Shown one piece after another: positions 1 through 11,600 of a stretch of 64,000 bases of DNA; positions within the stretch are counted from its first letter, which is position 1; each line of letters begins with the position of its first letter. The position numbers and the translations under genes are program-made. This DNA is from Corythucha ciliata (Eukaryota; Arthropoda; Insecta; Hemiptera; Tingidae). Location of the stretch: NCBI GenBank assembly GCA_038030265.1, contig CM075942.1:46838751-46902750 (forward strand), in the 5' to 3' direction. The notes beneath the pieces were generated by a model, which was not told the DNA's origin, searched no databases, and saw only the letters and a list, made by a program, of their open reading frames with translations.

Positions 1-240
1 CGAAATTGTATTTTTTTTAGGAGCCAAACCCACAAAATTAGTTTGGAAAACCAGCGAAATTGGTTTTTTGAGTGAGCCAATCGCCCAAATTCGGGGTTTG
101 AAGAGCCTAAGCAAAAACTTTAAATGACTGAACCCCGCGAGCGAGAATACATTTTTCAAGTCCTGTAGAGAAGCGAAATTTTTGTTTTTGAACGACTCAA
201 AAATGCCAAATTGGGTTTATGGGATGAGACAACGCCTTGA
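1..240. repeat. Degenerate tandem array, family C
   Basis: Loose repetition of units of roughly 36-40 bp built around the words GCCAAACCC, GCGAAATTGG and a T-run followed by GAA(A)GAG. The same vocabulary recurs at 13386-13640, 47735-47900 and 51235-51480. Units are too diverged to align base by base by eye, so the exact period is uncertain. No coding potential is apparent. Confidence 0.5.
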
Positions 241-2344
241 AGTGGAATCCCTATGCTGCGACTGTTGCGACTGCAACCACGCGGCTCTAGCCGTGTGGCT
301 ATAAAAGTGACAAGTTTTATATAAAGTAACACGCCCCTTTCCTATGAAGCCGCACGGCTGATGCGATTCTGAGGATGGGGCTCGAGCCGCGCGACTCGAC
401 TGCTGACATGAGCAGTTCACTCGCAGCGAAACATCACTTTCGATCAAGGACAGAGCGTAATTGAACTGGTTATGTTCAACTGGAAGAACATTATAAACAT
501 AAATTCATCTGTAAAAAAATGTCTCTGAAAGAAAATTGCTTGGATCCCTTCTTTGCTTCCGGTGACGTACAACGGAATGAGTTTATGTTTTTGACGTTGA
601 ACCAGTTATAATTATTCTCGTTCCTCCTCCTCAAGTAGAGAATACGCCGTCAAAAAACAATCCACCTCCCACGAGGTCCGTATATCGCGGCGGCTGTATA
701 GTCGTGCGTTAGGAATTAAACCGATCAACTTGGACCGCACGACTCTGATCTGATAGAGTTGCGCGGCCGCAGTCGTGACAGTCGCAGCACAGGAATCTCA
801 CCTTTACATTACCACAGATTTAACTCACGAGGACGACCATTAGTTTTGACGACAAAGTGCACCAAAAAAGCGACCGTTTGATCATGGAGCTCACTATTCG
901 ACGTGGGAAAGGCTGTTTTTGTCCGCGAAATCACGCAATCGTCTTGAAATAACGTTAGAAAAGCGAACAAAAACATGGGTAGGTACATGCTATAGTGCCC
1001 CAAACAAGTGACCCTAACTTCAAAGGGGTCCGGTAAGGGCTCCCTTCACGTGAAAAAATGTTGAAATAGAGACGAATTTTTGATCAAACGAGAGGTCCAT
1101 CCTACCATGATCTTTCTTATTGGCCGCATTGAATGAATAAGTCAGCAAACTTGTAGATTATGGATCCTCTTCCACAGCAGTAGCGGTTGAGTGTTTGAGG
1201 AGGGAGCATGTAAAAGGAGCTTATGCTAACGGACAGGCATTGGGTGGAAGCATGCATAGGATGCCGACGATGACAGATGCGTGGACTCCACCCTTTCCAT
1301 TGACGAATCATCAACCAATGTGAATAATATCACCCGAAAGTCGTCTCCTGGCCCTGTAAAGTCAAATGACCTATTCCCAGGAAGAATATATTTCCGGGTC
1401 GAGGGGCAGTATAATTGAAATGGTTAGCGTAGCGTCTATGAATTTTTTTATTATGGTTTAGGCTACTATTTTCTTCTTCTCCTTCTACTTTCTTCTTACG
1501 GCTTAAAACTTAATAATAATAAAAAAGGTGTAGTGGCTTCAAAAGCAATAAAGTTCGGGAGTTTTTTTTTCCATTAGAGGTCTGCTTATCTCCCGAATCT
1601 ACGGCGTCAAAATCCTTTCGACTCTCACATTTCTGTTGTATAAGCGATAATAACAGCGTATCGCATTTCTAAAGACTTGAAGAGCCAGTGCTCCGAGAGT
1701 TTCAACGAACAAAATCCAAATTTCCTTTATTGTTCCAGACTGATTCATCCCATTAGTTTCATTTTTCCCTTTTCATAAAAAACTTTGAGAGTACCCCCCC
1801 CCCCCAACTCTTCCTAAAAACAAACACAGTTTATCCTCTTAACGAGGCTGACGAAACGAGGACAATTTTGAATTCTAACCGTTTTAACAGATAACAACAA
1901 AGCTCATATCGTGAGCCTGCTTTTATGAGTTGATGTGCACCATTTCCCCGTTCAATTTTTGCCCTTTAAAATTGATTTATCTTATTGTTTTTTTTAGGGG
2001 TATAGAAGACGAGGAGTAAGTAGTTGGTCGAGAAAAAAAATAAATTTTCGCACACCATTTCATTCCCACTTTCCATTTTTTTAGTATTGAACTTAGAGAA
2101 AAAAAATTATGGAGATTAGTCCGAATAGTGCGCAGTGCAGGGGAAGTTTTCAGGATTGGGGGTTTGCTGCGCATGCGGAGATCGGACTAGTCTTTCACGT
2201 TGGTTTAGGTTTGAACACGCGCAAAATTTTTCGAACATTCCGAGTAGTTGAATCACGGCATGGCTATTTTTTAAATTTTTTTCTCCACATTTGAAACTAA
2301 AAGCTGGTGACGTTTCCCCAATTGACGTTTCTTTTTGTTTTCAG
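241..2344. other. Upstream flank of the transporter gene, no gene seen
   Basis: No convincing exon, RNA gene or complete element is visible. A C-run lies near 1795-1806. The downstream gene needs at least one more 5' exon or a start inside its first visible exon, so this stretch probably holds promoter, 5' untranslated sequence and intron, but I could not place a promoter or transcription start. Confidence 0.4.
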
Positions 2345-4157
2345 ATACAAATGCCAGTCGAACGGTGTGCCATCGTCAATGACGAATGGATCGACGCTGC
2401 CGTTGGTGTCGTGTACTTTGAAAGAGGTAGAAGGGGGTGGCTATAATCCGTTTGAACACAGGAGGCTGAGTCATCCGACAACGTAAGAACAACCACTCAT
2501 TTTTTAAAAGTTATATATCCATTTAAACATTTTTCCCCTGTATAAATAGGGATGCCGAGACGCTGATTCATTTGTTAAAAGGGAGTTTGGGTACCGGCCT
2601 TTTGGCCATGCCCTACGCTTTCGCCCATGCCGGCCTTTTCTTCGGCCTGTTCGCCACTGTTCTCATTGGCGTCGTATGCACGTATTGCATACACATTCTT
2701 GTAAGTCGAATTTTCAATGTATTTCACTGAATTACTCATTTTAACGACAATTATCCAAACAGGTTAAATGCTCTCATATACTTTGCCGGCGGATGAAAGT
2801 CCCGTCGTTAGGGTTTGCCGATGTGGCCGAAGTGGCGTTTTTGGCCGGGCCTCCCGGTGTGCGGAAATTTGCTGTGTTTTCCAGGTAGCCTCAATATTTT
2901 TCCTATAGGTTGCTCACAAGCTCGAATAACAATTCATGTTGTTTTTTTTAGGGCCATAATCAATTGGTTCCTTATAATCGATTTAATTGGTTGTTGCATC
3001 GTTTACATCGCTTTTGTCGCGAAAAACCTCAAACCCGTCGGCGACATGTTCCTACCTGATGTTGACGTCAGGTTATACATGTTGTCCCTTCTACCTCTGT
3101 TAATCGCCATGAATCTTATTAAGAACTTGAAATATTTGGCACCCTTTTCGATGATCGCGAACGTCTTCATAGGCACTGGCATGGCCATCACCCTCTACTA
3201 CATCTTTGACGATTTGCCCAGTTTTGACAGCGTACCACCGGTTAAAACAGTCACCGAGTGGCCAATCTTCTTTGGAACGGCCATTTTTGCTCTCGAGGGT
3301 ATCGGGGTGGTGAGTGTCACTACAGAACGTTTTTTCTTTGTATTTCGTGGCGCAGTTCTTTTCGCTTTGCCGGTTATAAGCAGTTCAATTTTGAACTTTC
3401 TTGTTAAGCTGAGCTTTGCAGTTTTCGACTGTTTAAGGTGATGCCACTTGAGAACAATATGAAAACGCCGACTCATTTTATCGGCTGCCCGAGTGTTCTC
3501 AACATCGGTATGAGTGGAGTTGTCTTCCTGTACTCGGCCGTCGGCTTTTTCGGCTACTTGAAATACGGCTCCTCGACCAGTGAGAGTATTTCCGTTAACC
3601 TACCGGATGACCCGTAAGTTTGACGAACAACTCTTGAAAGTTTTGCCGATCATTTCTAACCGCGTTGCTTATTTGTTAGTTTGGCACAGTCCGTCAAGGT
3701 GATGATTGCCTGCGCCATATTTTTCACTTACTCCCTCCAGTTCTACGTGCCCATGGAAATCATCTGGAAGTCGACCAAACATCGTTTCACGTCGCGACCC
3801 GTCCTAGCTGAAAACACCATCAGGATAACTCTCGTCATTTTCACGAGTAATTATAAATTTCCCTCACAATAATATTTTCAACATTATTCAACTCCCCTCC
3901 CGCTCATTATTCCAGTGATCGTCGCCATATCTGTCCCTCAACTCGGCCCATTTCTATCGCTCGTCGGAGCCATCTGTCTCTCCGTTCTCGGCCTAATGTT
4001 TCCCTCGGTCATTGAAATTATCATCTACTACGACGAAGGTTTTGGCCGATTCAATTGGATGCTGTGGAAAAATCTGTTAATCATCGGTTTCGGTATCCTC
4101 GGCCTTGTCACCGGCTCCATGGTGAGTCTTCAAGACATGTTCAAAGACAGCTCTTAA
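2345..4157 (+). CDS. SLC36/PAT family proton-coupled amino acid transporter (5' exon missing)
   Basis: Seven coding exons join in frame: 2345-2482, 2550-2700, 2763-2884, 2952-3309, 3438-3613, 3680-3846 and 3916-4157 (TAA). All introns are GT-AG and 62-128 bp. The joined product has about 450 residues, close to the full family length. Near residue 33 it has the family signature YNPFEHRRLSHPTT, then HLLKGSLGTGLLAMPYAF in the first membrane helix, followed by about ten more hydrophobic segments. FALEGIGVVMPLENNMKTP spans the exon 4/5 junction. SLC36 proteins are multi-pass symporters that move small neutral amino acids with protons across plasma or lysosomal membranes. Family membership is clear; the orthologue (pathetic or CG1139-like in flies) is inference. 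The first visible exon begins with the last base of a split codon, so the start is probably upstream. An in-frame ATG at 2379 is the alternative start. Confidence 0.93.
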
Positions 4158-5373
4158 GAAGGCTTGAGAGAAAGCAAGGGGGTTCGGCTCATATTCACGT
4201 GAGACCGAATGAAATGGAAGATATGAAAGGAGTTAATAAAGACACCTTGTAGATTCCGCAATAGGGGGCCATAATTATAATTTTGTCGCGTCAAAATTTA
4301 GTCGGGGGTTTCTCTGAGTAGACGTTTGCTGTTTGTATTTCATCCATATAACAGAAAAAAGGTGTCATATTTTTTGTATTTAAAATTAATCCTGGAAACG
4401 GATGGATGTTGTCCTAGTGATTATCGGATTTGTGATATTCTTATTTTTTTAGACTATTGCAAATAAGAAAAAAAAACGACGAACGAAAAAAGTGAGAGAA
4501 CAAAGTTAACTAGTTGTTTATGGCCGCAAGATGTATATTTTTTGCGTAGTTTTTCGTATTTTTTACGTTCTATTGGATCCTCCATGAAAAAAGGATAATC
4601 TTCCCATTTGGTTTGAACGAAAAGTATATAAAATAACAAAGGACGGATCACTTTCGTATTTTGTGCTTTAAAGTAGTTTTTACTTGTGTACCTTCTAGAA
4701 ACGATAGTTTATTATCGAAGTTCACTATTAATTTTTAAACAAAGAACGTTGCTCCCCCTCCGTGTTTTTCACTAGGCGTGACATACTTATTTTTTTAGTG
4801 TGCAAACCGCCGGATGTAGCTTCTTATTTTTTTATTTATTATAAAAACATTTTTTTCCCCGTCCCGGTATTAGTTGTTGGTTTTTATTTTTATTTTTACG
4901 TAGATAACCCAGCAGTGTGCCCCACCTTACTACTTTTACTGCGTACTATTTATTTGTTTAATTGTAGTAAAAACCAGTATTAAACATTAAAAAAAGTGAA
5001 ACTAAAATTTTCAAAATTAAGAACCGGTGCTTTTTGAAATTAACTTTTATTTAATTAACTGCAATTGAACAAATTCTCAAATTTAGTCAAGACTGAACGT
5101 TTTAAAAGATTTGCGAAGAACAAAATGTGGCCAAAAAAAAATTGTGAGAGATGAAATTTGTTTCGAATTTTCACTGTAATTTATTAGTTTTTTCTTTTTT
5201 TTTGACGTTGTTCCTTTTTGATTAGTGCGAGTGTTGTTATATGTTTTTTTTTTTTTAATTTTCAATTTTGTCATCGAAGTATTTTTTTTTTTTTTTTTTT
5301 AAGTACGAGCAAAATGGTTTTGAAATAAAACGATAAAAAAAGTGTTTTTTTACTGTTTTTCTAAAACTGACTG
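4158..5373 (+). other. 3' untranslated region and AT-rich downstream flank
   Basis: AT-rich sequence after the transporter stop codon with no further open frame of note. Candidate AATAAA poly(A) signals lie at 4235-4240 and 5324-5329, so the transcript could have a short or a long 3' end. Long T-runs occur near 5245-5300. Confidence 0.5.
4235..4240 (+). promoter_or_regulatory. Candidate poly(A) signal of the transporter gene
   Basis: AATAAA, 78 bp after the stop codon. It is the closest consensus signal and suits a short 3' untranslated region. A second AATAAA at 5324-5329 is the alternative. Confidence 0.45.
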
Positions 5374-5443
5374 TGTGGGCTTACAGCTAGGATTAAAGCT
5401 CGAATAAAATAGTAATCTCCACGGTACTTTACTTATTTAATTT

Positions 5444-5484
5444 AGTGTAACCGGTTTTCGATCCACCGGATCATCATCAGCACT
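5444..5484 (-). ncRNA. Hammerhead ribozyme, mirror copy in the left arm
   Basis: Exact reverse complement of the ribozyme at 5652-5692, with the same stems, core and predicted cleavage site. It lies on the minus strand because the arms are inverted. Confidence 0.73.
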
Positions 5485-5651
5485 TAAAATAAAAACATCA
5501 GAAAAATGACTTTGTCAATTGTAACATTAGGCTTCACCATGTATCGGCTTGTCAACACCTTCTCCAGCTAACTCAAGGTGTTGACAAGCCGATACATGGT
5601 GAAGCCTAATGTTACAATTGACAAAGTCATTTTTCTGATGTTTTTATTTTA

Positions 5652-5692
5652 AGTGCTGATGATGATCCGGTGGATCGAAAACCGGTTACACT
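5652..5692 (+). ncRNA. Hammerhead ribozyme, type I layout
   Basis: Stem I is AGTG (5652-5655) with CACT (5689-5692). The core CTGATGA is at 5656-5662. Stem II is GATCC/GGATC (5664-5668 and 5672-5676) with a GGT loop, followed by GAA (5677-5679). Stem III is a minimal AA/TT helix around CCGG, and the predicted cleavage follows A5688 (site UUA). One extra U (5663) sits between core and stem II. All invariant core positions are present. The very short stem III is typical of Penelope-type hammerheads, which often act as dimers. Confidence 0.75.
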
Positions 5693-5805
5693 AAATTAAA
5701 TAAGTAAAGTACCGTGGAGATTACTATTTTATTCGAGCTTTAATCCTAGCTGAAGAAAACTCCACAACATCGAGGACATCCAAAGGAATGAATGTGGGCT
5801 TACAG

Positions 5806-6369
5806 GTAGAAGTCACTCTGAAGGTGTTGATTATTCCCCGAAGAAATATTAAAATTCAACAAACTGGATGATTGGTCGAGTTTGGCTGAAATGGCGCCAT
5901 TACTAGGGTGACCAGCGCCCTACTATCCCAGGATATTTTGTCCATTTAAAAGCGTCTTGGCTCATCAACAACCCAACGCAGACTTCCCGTTATTATAAAT
6001 AACCTCGTGACCTAAGTTTCTGGAAGAATATGGTAATTGAAATTACCAAGTGCAGATCCAAATCTATCTAGGCCTAGAGCAAGTCCGAGATTTCACCCAC
6101 TGAATCGTCATACACACCGTCCGCGTGCATCTAGGGACTACGGTGGCAGAGGCGCTGCCCTCACTGTTTCTTTTTATTAATCAAAAATGTTGGATGGCTA
6201 ATATGACAGACGCTGATCCAAGGGGGGGGGGGGTCACAGGGACCATAGCTGTATAGCCCTCCGGGCCAAGGATGGCTTAGAATCGAGGTCACTTAAAAAA
6301 AAATCTCACGAATTAGGAATGCCGTTTTACAGCTACAATTTGTAAAAACCCTAAAGTTTTGTTCTTGGG
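5806..6369. other. Gene-free, nothing recognised
   Basis: No exon-like frame, element border or clear repeat was found. A G-run lies near 6223-6233. Confidence 0.4.
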
Positions 6370-6500
6370 ATAGGTCCGTGGCTAAAACAAAAGTGAAAAA
6401 AAAGCTAATTCATGGTCACGGTTAACGTTAAGAAAAAACGCTAATTCGCGAAGAAAGTTGGGAAAGAGTGATCTTTAGCAACTACAGTTGAGAAAATGGC
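6370..6500 (+). repeat. Short degenerate array, family A
   Basis: About four units containing GCTAATTCaTGG, CGCTAATTCGCG and GAGAAAA-like joints at roughly 30-bp spacing. Same family as the long array at 39165-39915. Confidence 0.5.
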
Positions 6501-6589
6501 CGTTCGTGGCAGTGGTGGGCCTTCGTCTATTTGAAATCTCCATGAGGCTTCTTAATCACTAAAAATCTAAATAAACAAGGACTATATAC

Positions 6590-7060
6590 AGAGCTTGACA
6601 AGATCCTCATTTTTTGGATCTAAATCCAAAATACAAAATCCTCTGTTCCAAAAAATGATTTAGATCAAAGATCCAGATCTTCGAATAGAAAAAGGATCGG
6701 GATCAAGATCCTTGGATTTTGAAAACACGGTTTAAAAAGAGTGACGGAGGCAGGCGCGTAGCCAACATTTCTTTGGGGGGGGGGGGTCCGATATAGGTCC
6801 GGTGCCGCGGCGGGGGGGGGGGTATTTCCACTCTATGCCTACTCTTTTCAGTTTTTACTACATATTATTATTATTATTAACATTACTATTATCATTGTCG
6901 TGCGATATTATTCCAATGCGTGAGCGGAGAAATTGAAAATGAAAAGTCTCATTCAGAACATGGGAAAGAAATCTGAAATTTCGAGGGGGGGGGGTCCGGA
7001 CCCGGTGGACCCCCCCCCCCCGGCCGAGTGCCTGACGGGGGGGGGGGGAGAACGAGAACT
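6590..7060. repeat. GATC-rich repeat and G/C homopolymer block
   Basis: At 6597-6735 the words GATCC, AGATC and GGATC recur many times. The same vocabulary recurs at 8756-8935. From 6745 the phrase GCGCGTAGCC followed by a long G-run resembles the terminal CAGGGGCGTAGCC motif of insect hAT-type elements; a second such end is near 61275. Very long G and C runs fill 6770-7050 and are assembly-prone. Confidence 0.4.
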
Positions 7061-7748
7061 CATGGTAGATTCGGTTAGTGGAAGATTGAAAGATAAAAGC
7101 AAAAGCTGACCGAGCGGCAGTATAACGGCAGGGAGATGAACGCCACAGTGGTTGGAAACAGCCAAATTCCAGAAAAAACCCTAGGCGCGCACCAATTCTT
7201 GGAAAATATTTCCATTGATGACCACATATATTGGAATTTGACCTTCTGAATTAATCTAGGCCATTTTCAAGCTCCTGGAACCGACCGTTTCCAAGAGTTG
7301 GCCACGTTTGGAGTGATTTTTCTTATTTTGAGATGGTCAATCAATCGTATCGGTGAGTTCCATCATGAAGAACAGCAGGATAGAATAATACAATAATTTT
7401 ATTAAAACTATGCCATGTTCACAATGTGTACAACAATAGTGTAAAAAAAATAAAATAAAAAAAACTTGAGACTTGAGTTTCATAAAAATAATAATTACGA
7501 AAAACGCATGAAATCTCGAAATGACTGATTGAGGCGATCTTCTATGAACAAATATTAATATTCCCTTCGAACTTTTAGTTTGCTCATACCATATTATGTC
7601 TCATACATATAACGTGGAATCACTGTAATTTATACAGCAGACTTTTTTTGCCAATAGGTGAAAAAATAGCAATACATTTTTAGATTTTAATAATAATAGA
7701 TCAATTAATTAATTAATTTGAGGCGCTTCTTCATTTTTCTAGATCTTA
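7061..7748. other. Gene-free, nothing recognised
   Basis: AT-rich unique-looking sequence. No supported exon or element was found up to the MITE at 7749. Confidence 0.4.
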
Positions 7749-7886
7749 GGCCCGTATTTATGAACGTTCCTTGAAACTTCCTTGAGTCAAGGAACCGTCG
7801 AGAACAGTTTTGATCGAAATTAAAACATCTGTTCTAATGAATTTCAAGGGTACCTTAATGTCAAGGAACGTTCATAAATACGGGCA
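7749..7886. mobile_element. 138-bp MITE, TTA target duplication (copy 1)
   Basis: Terminal inverted repeats begin GGCCCGTATTTATGAACGTT and run about 26 bp. TTA flanks both sides (7746-7748 and 7887-7889). The terminal C is mutated to A at the right end. The whole element is the reverse complement of a second 138-bp copy at 34455-34592. A 3-bp TWA duplication is the habit of the PIF/Harbinger superfamily; that placement is inference. Confidence 0.85.
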
Positions 7887-7954
7887 TTAATTTGTCGAGT
7901 TACATGGTACATGTGAAGGAAAGTCCCTGCACATTTTTGGGGACATTGACGAAC

Positions 7955-8080
7955 ACTTTTAGTGAATTTCTTTTTGAAAATGCACTATTGGCCTCGTCGT
8001 GATGGTGGCAAACATGGGTCATGCCATGTTTTTTTCATGTTTCATAACCTCTAAGACACGAATTCAGTGGTCTCTAGAAT
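7955..8080. repeat. Dispersed repeat, inverted relative to 40655-40775
   Basis: The segment running from AATGCACTATTGG through GTCGTGATGGTGGC to ACACGAATTCAGTGG recurs as its reverse complement at 40655-40775 with modest divergence. Class unknown. Confidence 0.65.
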
Positions 8081-8755
8081 TTTAATTTAATGTTTTTTTA
8101 TAATACAATTTCCCTCGGCCTCACGGAAATCCGAAGCCGTGTCTTCACAGTGGAATCGACTTCGTCGTAAAACCGAAGTGGTGAACACGGGCGGTTGCGG
8201 GCGGAAACCAAATTTGTAGGGAACAATGTACTGGGTGTCTACCAACGAAAATGTGTAAAGCCGGACCGGAGATTGGCGGAGCTTTTTTTGAAAGTCCGAA
8301 AACGTATGACATTAAAGTAAAAATGTGTTTTCTCATGACAATTTGCAAAGGCTTCGTACATTTTTACTTTCGATCCGGTTGTTGTGCAATGACTTAATAA
8401 CCAACATTAGATCGAACGAATTTTCATTTTAAAAAAAACACTCATTCGCCCCGAACGTTAATTCGTTTTATACCAAGTTATTAAGTCCTTCAAACGCTTA
8501 ACTTTCCAAGTGAAAAGCGAAAATAGGGGTGCAAATGATGATAAAAATAAGGCTACAATTTTTTTTATCGCAAAATCATTATAATATCTATATTCTACCG
8601 GAATTTAACTAGTAGAAACATGCTTGGAATAAAAATAAATGGTATTTGGAAATTCGAGGTTTTTTCCGCGCTTCAGCCACTGTGGCGGCAGGGCTGGTTT
8701 GTTGAGCGCGGGGTGGAGCTGAAACTTCCAGCTGACTATACTTTTTATTTTTTTC
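8081..8755. other. Gene-free, nothing recognised
   Basis: AT-rich sequence without supported exons or element borders. Confidence 0.35.
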
Positions 8756-8935
8756 GTTGAAAGGAAGCAAAAGGATCTGTAAAAAGATCTTGCTTTGAAA
8801 TTCAAAATACTTTTTCCTAAGATCCTTTAAAATCCTAGATCCAGATCCTTCGAAAAAGGATATAAATCCAGATCTAGATCCAGGATCTTGATTTGGATTT
8901 TAATCGGAAAATGATTTAGATCCGCAATGCTCTGA
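8756..8935. repeat. GATC-rich degenerate repeat
   Basis: Dense recurrence of GATCC, AGATC and TTAGATCC words (for example CCTAGATCCAGATCC), matching the block at 6597-6735. Units are irregular. Confidence 0.5.
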
Positions 8936-9899
8936 CTATATAATATAAGTCGCGATGAAATTATAGCCTTGAAATGATGGCGTTGACCGTTTTGATAAGT
9001 TAGTAATTCTCGATTTGCAAAACTTTGAACAGCTCTCGAGCCCACAGAAAATGGTGGAATTTTATCGGAAATGGCTAATCCTGACAGAAAAAAAAGTGCT
9101 CTTGCCGAATCTTTGATCAAAAGTTGCAAAACGTCAGCTGGAAACTGAGTTATTCGCATTTAGTTAAGAAAAGTGATGCGAGTCATAATAAACGTTAGAA
9201 AAATCATATCTCGTAAGGTTTTTATTTTCGGACCATGGCACATAGAGTGTTTTCGATCTCAAATAAGGCCTACTTTCACCCATTTTTTTTTTTTTTTGTC
9301 ACACTTATCCTGTTCCACCCTGTATATGTATAGGTAACCGCTACGCAAATGAAAAAACTAATGAGAGACGATTGTATCGAAAAGTATGCGTACGCTATTT
9401 TTGCATTTCGGCGTCTAGGCGATAACGCTGGTAGTTTCCTAGATTTTGGTGAAAAACCGACTAATGGTCGCACATTTCGCCCTCTCCAGAGTCACGCTTT
9501 ACTCGAAAACTCGGGGACTTTTAGTGAGGTGACTCATAGACACCTACGAACACATTCCCCAAGAGAAATAGTACATTTCACAACGAGAGAGGAAAGTGGG
9601 ACTTTACCTGCGAGTTGTCGTAGGCTCCAGAGGCGCCAGCCGAGTGAGCATTACGTCAACGAATCGGGTGAAGTTCCACTTTTCCCGAGTTGTGAACGAT
9701 ATTTTTCGTGTTACCAACTCGGGAGGGGGGAGGGGGGTTGTACGAAACGATAAATGTAATAAAACATTTATTTAAGTCACCCAACCAAAACGAAGCACAC
9801 CGCACTCCACGAGAAAGCAAAGGGTTTTAAATTTTTGTTCATGTATTTTTACATGGAATGATTGATATACGCCTCATCGAAACAAAATATTCTTGGAAA
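8936..9899. other. Gene-free, with one unassigned open frame
   Basis: An open frame of 134 codons runs from 9349 to 9753 on the + strand. It shows no recognisable domain, no splice context and a composition typical of chance frames, so I do not call it a gene. A T-run sits at 9282-9297. Confidence 0.35.
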
Positions 9900-10745
9900 A
9901 TGTGAAACTTCCTCAATTAGCGTTTTTTCGCGCGTTTTTAGCGTGTTTTTCCATTCTAGCTGCGAAAGAGGGGTTTTTGTTAATTTTAGCGACAAATGAA
10001 CCCTTCTGCTCCTCTTACGCTGCGAATGAGCACTTTTTCTCAGTTTAGGCATCAAATTGGGAATTTTTACACCCATCTTTTTTGGAGTTTAGCAGAAATT
10101 AACGCTATATCTCAATTTTAGTCGTGAGATAGCGAGTTTTTTCCGTTTTAGCCGCGAATTAGCAGGTTTTGTTTTCTCTAAGGAATTTACGAATTTGTGT
10201 ATTTCCTAATTTTTAACAGCAAATTAGCGCTAGTATTATTTTTAGCCGTGGATTAGTGAATTTTTTCACTTTTATGCATGTGATGTGGTGCCTATTGTAA
10301 ATGGCCTATGAAAACTCGGAATTGGCGTATGTTCTCTATTTTAGTAGCCATGTTTCCTTCAGATATTGTTTCCACTTCGCGTATTTTCCTTAACTTTAGC
10401 ACCAAATGAGCGTTTGTTATGTTCTCATTAACAGCCGTGGTCCGTGTATCAACGATTTGAAACCTAAAAGTTCAGTTTTTACTTTTTAACCTTTTCGGGG
10501 GCCCCTTCTTGAACATGGGCCCGGGGCGGTCTCCCGCCACTACGTTGGTACGCTACTGGTTCGTGGTTTCGTCACTAAAATTTATTTTCTCGCTAAGACT
10601 AAGATTTCCAGTTTTTGGTGGAACCTTCGTCGCTAAAAGTGAGAACAATTTCCAATTCGTGGCGCAAGAAAAAAATGCTAAGTCCCGGCAAAAATTGATA
10701 AAAACGCTAAAATTAGCGGATAAAATTAGTTTTAACGGCTAACGG
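9900..10745. repeat. Degenerate tandem array, family A, with orientation switch
   Basis: From 9900 to about 10300 (with traces to 10420) the family A words appear in reverse complement (TTTTAGCCGCGAATTAGC and variants at about 30-bp spacing). From about 10570 to 10745 they appear in the forward sense (CGCTAAAAGTGAG, AATTGATAAAAACGCTAA). The block is therefore two opposed pieces. Confidence 0.6.
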
Positions 10746-10877
10746 GTGCCATTAGTCGACGTTCGTTTTTATTTTAGCTTTTTTGTTTATTAATCGTTTA
10801 TTATGTATATCTGAATTTATTACAATTTTGTTTGTCGGTTGAAATAAGTAATTGAGTGGTGTCGGTAAACAGTAAAT

Positions 10878-10913
<36 letters not shown>

Positions 10914-11149
10914 GCTTAGCTACAAGACTATTGGCCAATTAGCCATCCATCTATGTAAATTACGTTATTAATTGGTGTTAGTAATAAATTAGGTATGTTA
11001 ATAACGGCATTACTTTTTCATTGAAGGTAGGTACGTCGTCTTTGTTTTGTGGCATGTAGGTAATAGGAATTTTAGTCGGAACTAAAAGTAAATTTGTTCA
11101 TCAAATATCGGGAGTATGCTAAAGCAAGCAATTAATGGTTGAAATTTCT
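10746..11149. other. Gene-free, with T-run
   Basis: Contains a homopolymer of about 28 T at 10882-10909; otherwise nothing recognised. Confidence 0.4.
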
Positions 11150-11600
11150 ATGTATCAAGGAACCTATCAATTACTGCAAAAATTGATAAAGTCCCAAAAC
11201 TTGCAATTTCGCGAAAATAAAGACAAGAAACTTGCAATTTTGTGATTAACCCAATCACAATTTTTAGTCCCATTTTGTAGTATAACCCAAGTTTGCTATT
11301 TTACGGAATTAAAGACCATGAACTTGCGATTCCGAGAATATTTTGTACCCGAAGCTTATGACTTATTCGCTTGTGTTAGGCTTCAAATGAGGTACTAAAA
11401 GAAAAGGGCACTGAAACTTGGAAATGGCAGAGATTCAGTCAGGAGACTGCCAATTTTGTGGAAAATTAGTTCCAAATGTTGCAATTTTGCTGCTCATCGA
11501 GCTTCAGGCGAGTTTGGAGCGGGCTAAAAACAGAAGGCCCGAAATTTGCTCTTTAGGCGAGGTAATTAAAACCCAAAACTGGCAGTTTCGCCGATACTTG
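11150..11600 (+). repeat. Degenerate tandem array, family D
   Basis: Units of about 35-45 bp contain AACTTGCAATTTcGCG or close variants (for example near 11195, 11230, 11320, 11445). The same words recur at 43560-43880 and faintly at 55400-55577. Confidence 0.5.

Larger units (their letters stand above)
5374..5805. mobile_element. Penelope-like (pLTR-type) palindromic insertion with target duplication
   Basis: A 13-bp direct repeat, TGTGGGCTTACAG, brackets the insertion at 5374-5386 and 5793-5805. Between them are two 177-bp arms (5385-5561 and 5575-5751) that I read as perfect reverse complements, separated by a 13-bp loop and followed by a 41-bp tail (5752-5792). The left arm overlaps the first two bases of the duplication. 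Each arm has a hammerhead ribozyme. Inverted pLTRs, a short tail and target duplications of this size are known for Penelope-like retroelements; assignment to that class is inference, because no reverse transcriptase is present. Identical arms imply a very young insertion or ongoing conversion. Confidence 0.75.

Noticed and set aside
9349..9753. 134-codon open frame as a gene
   Set aside because: Longest AUG-started frame outside repeats apart from the transporter, but no domain, no splice context and arginine/serine-heavy chance-like composition.
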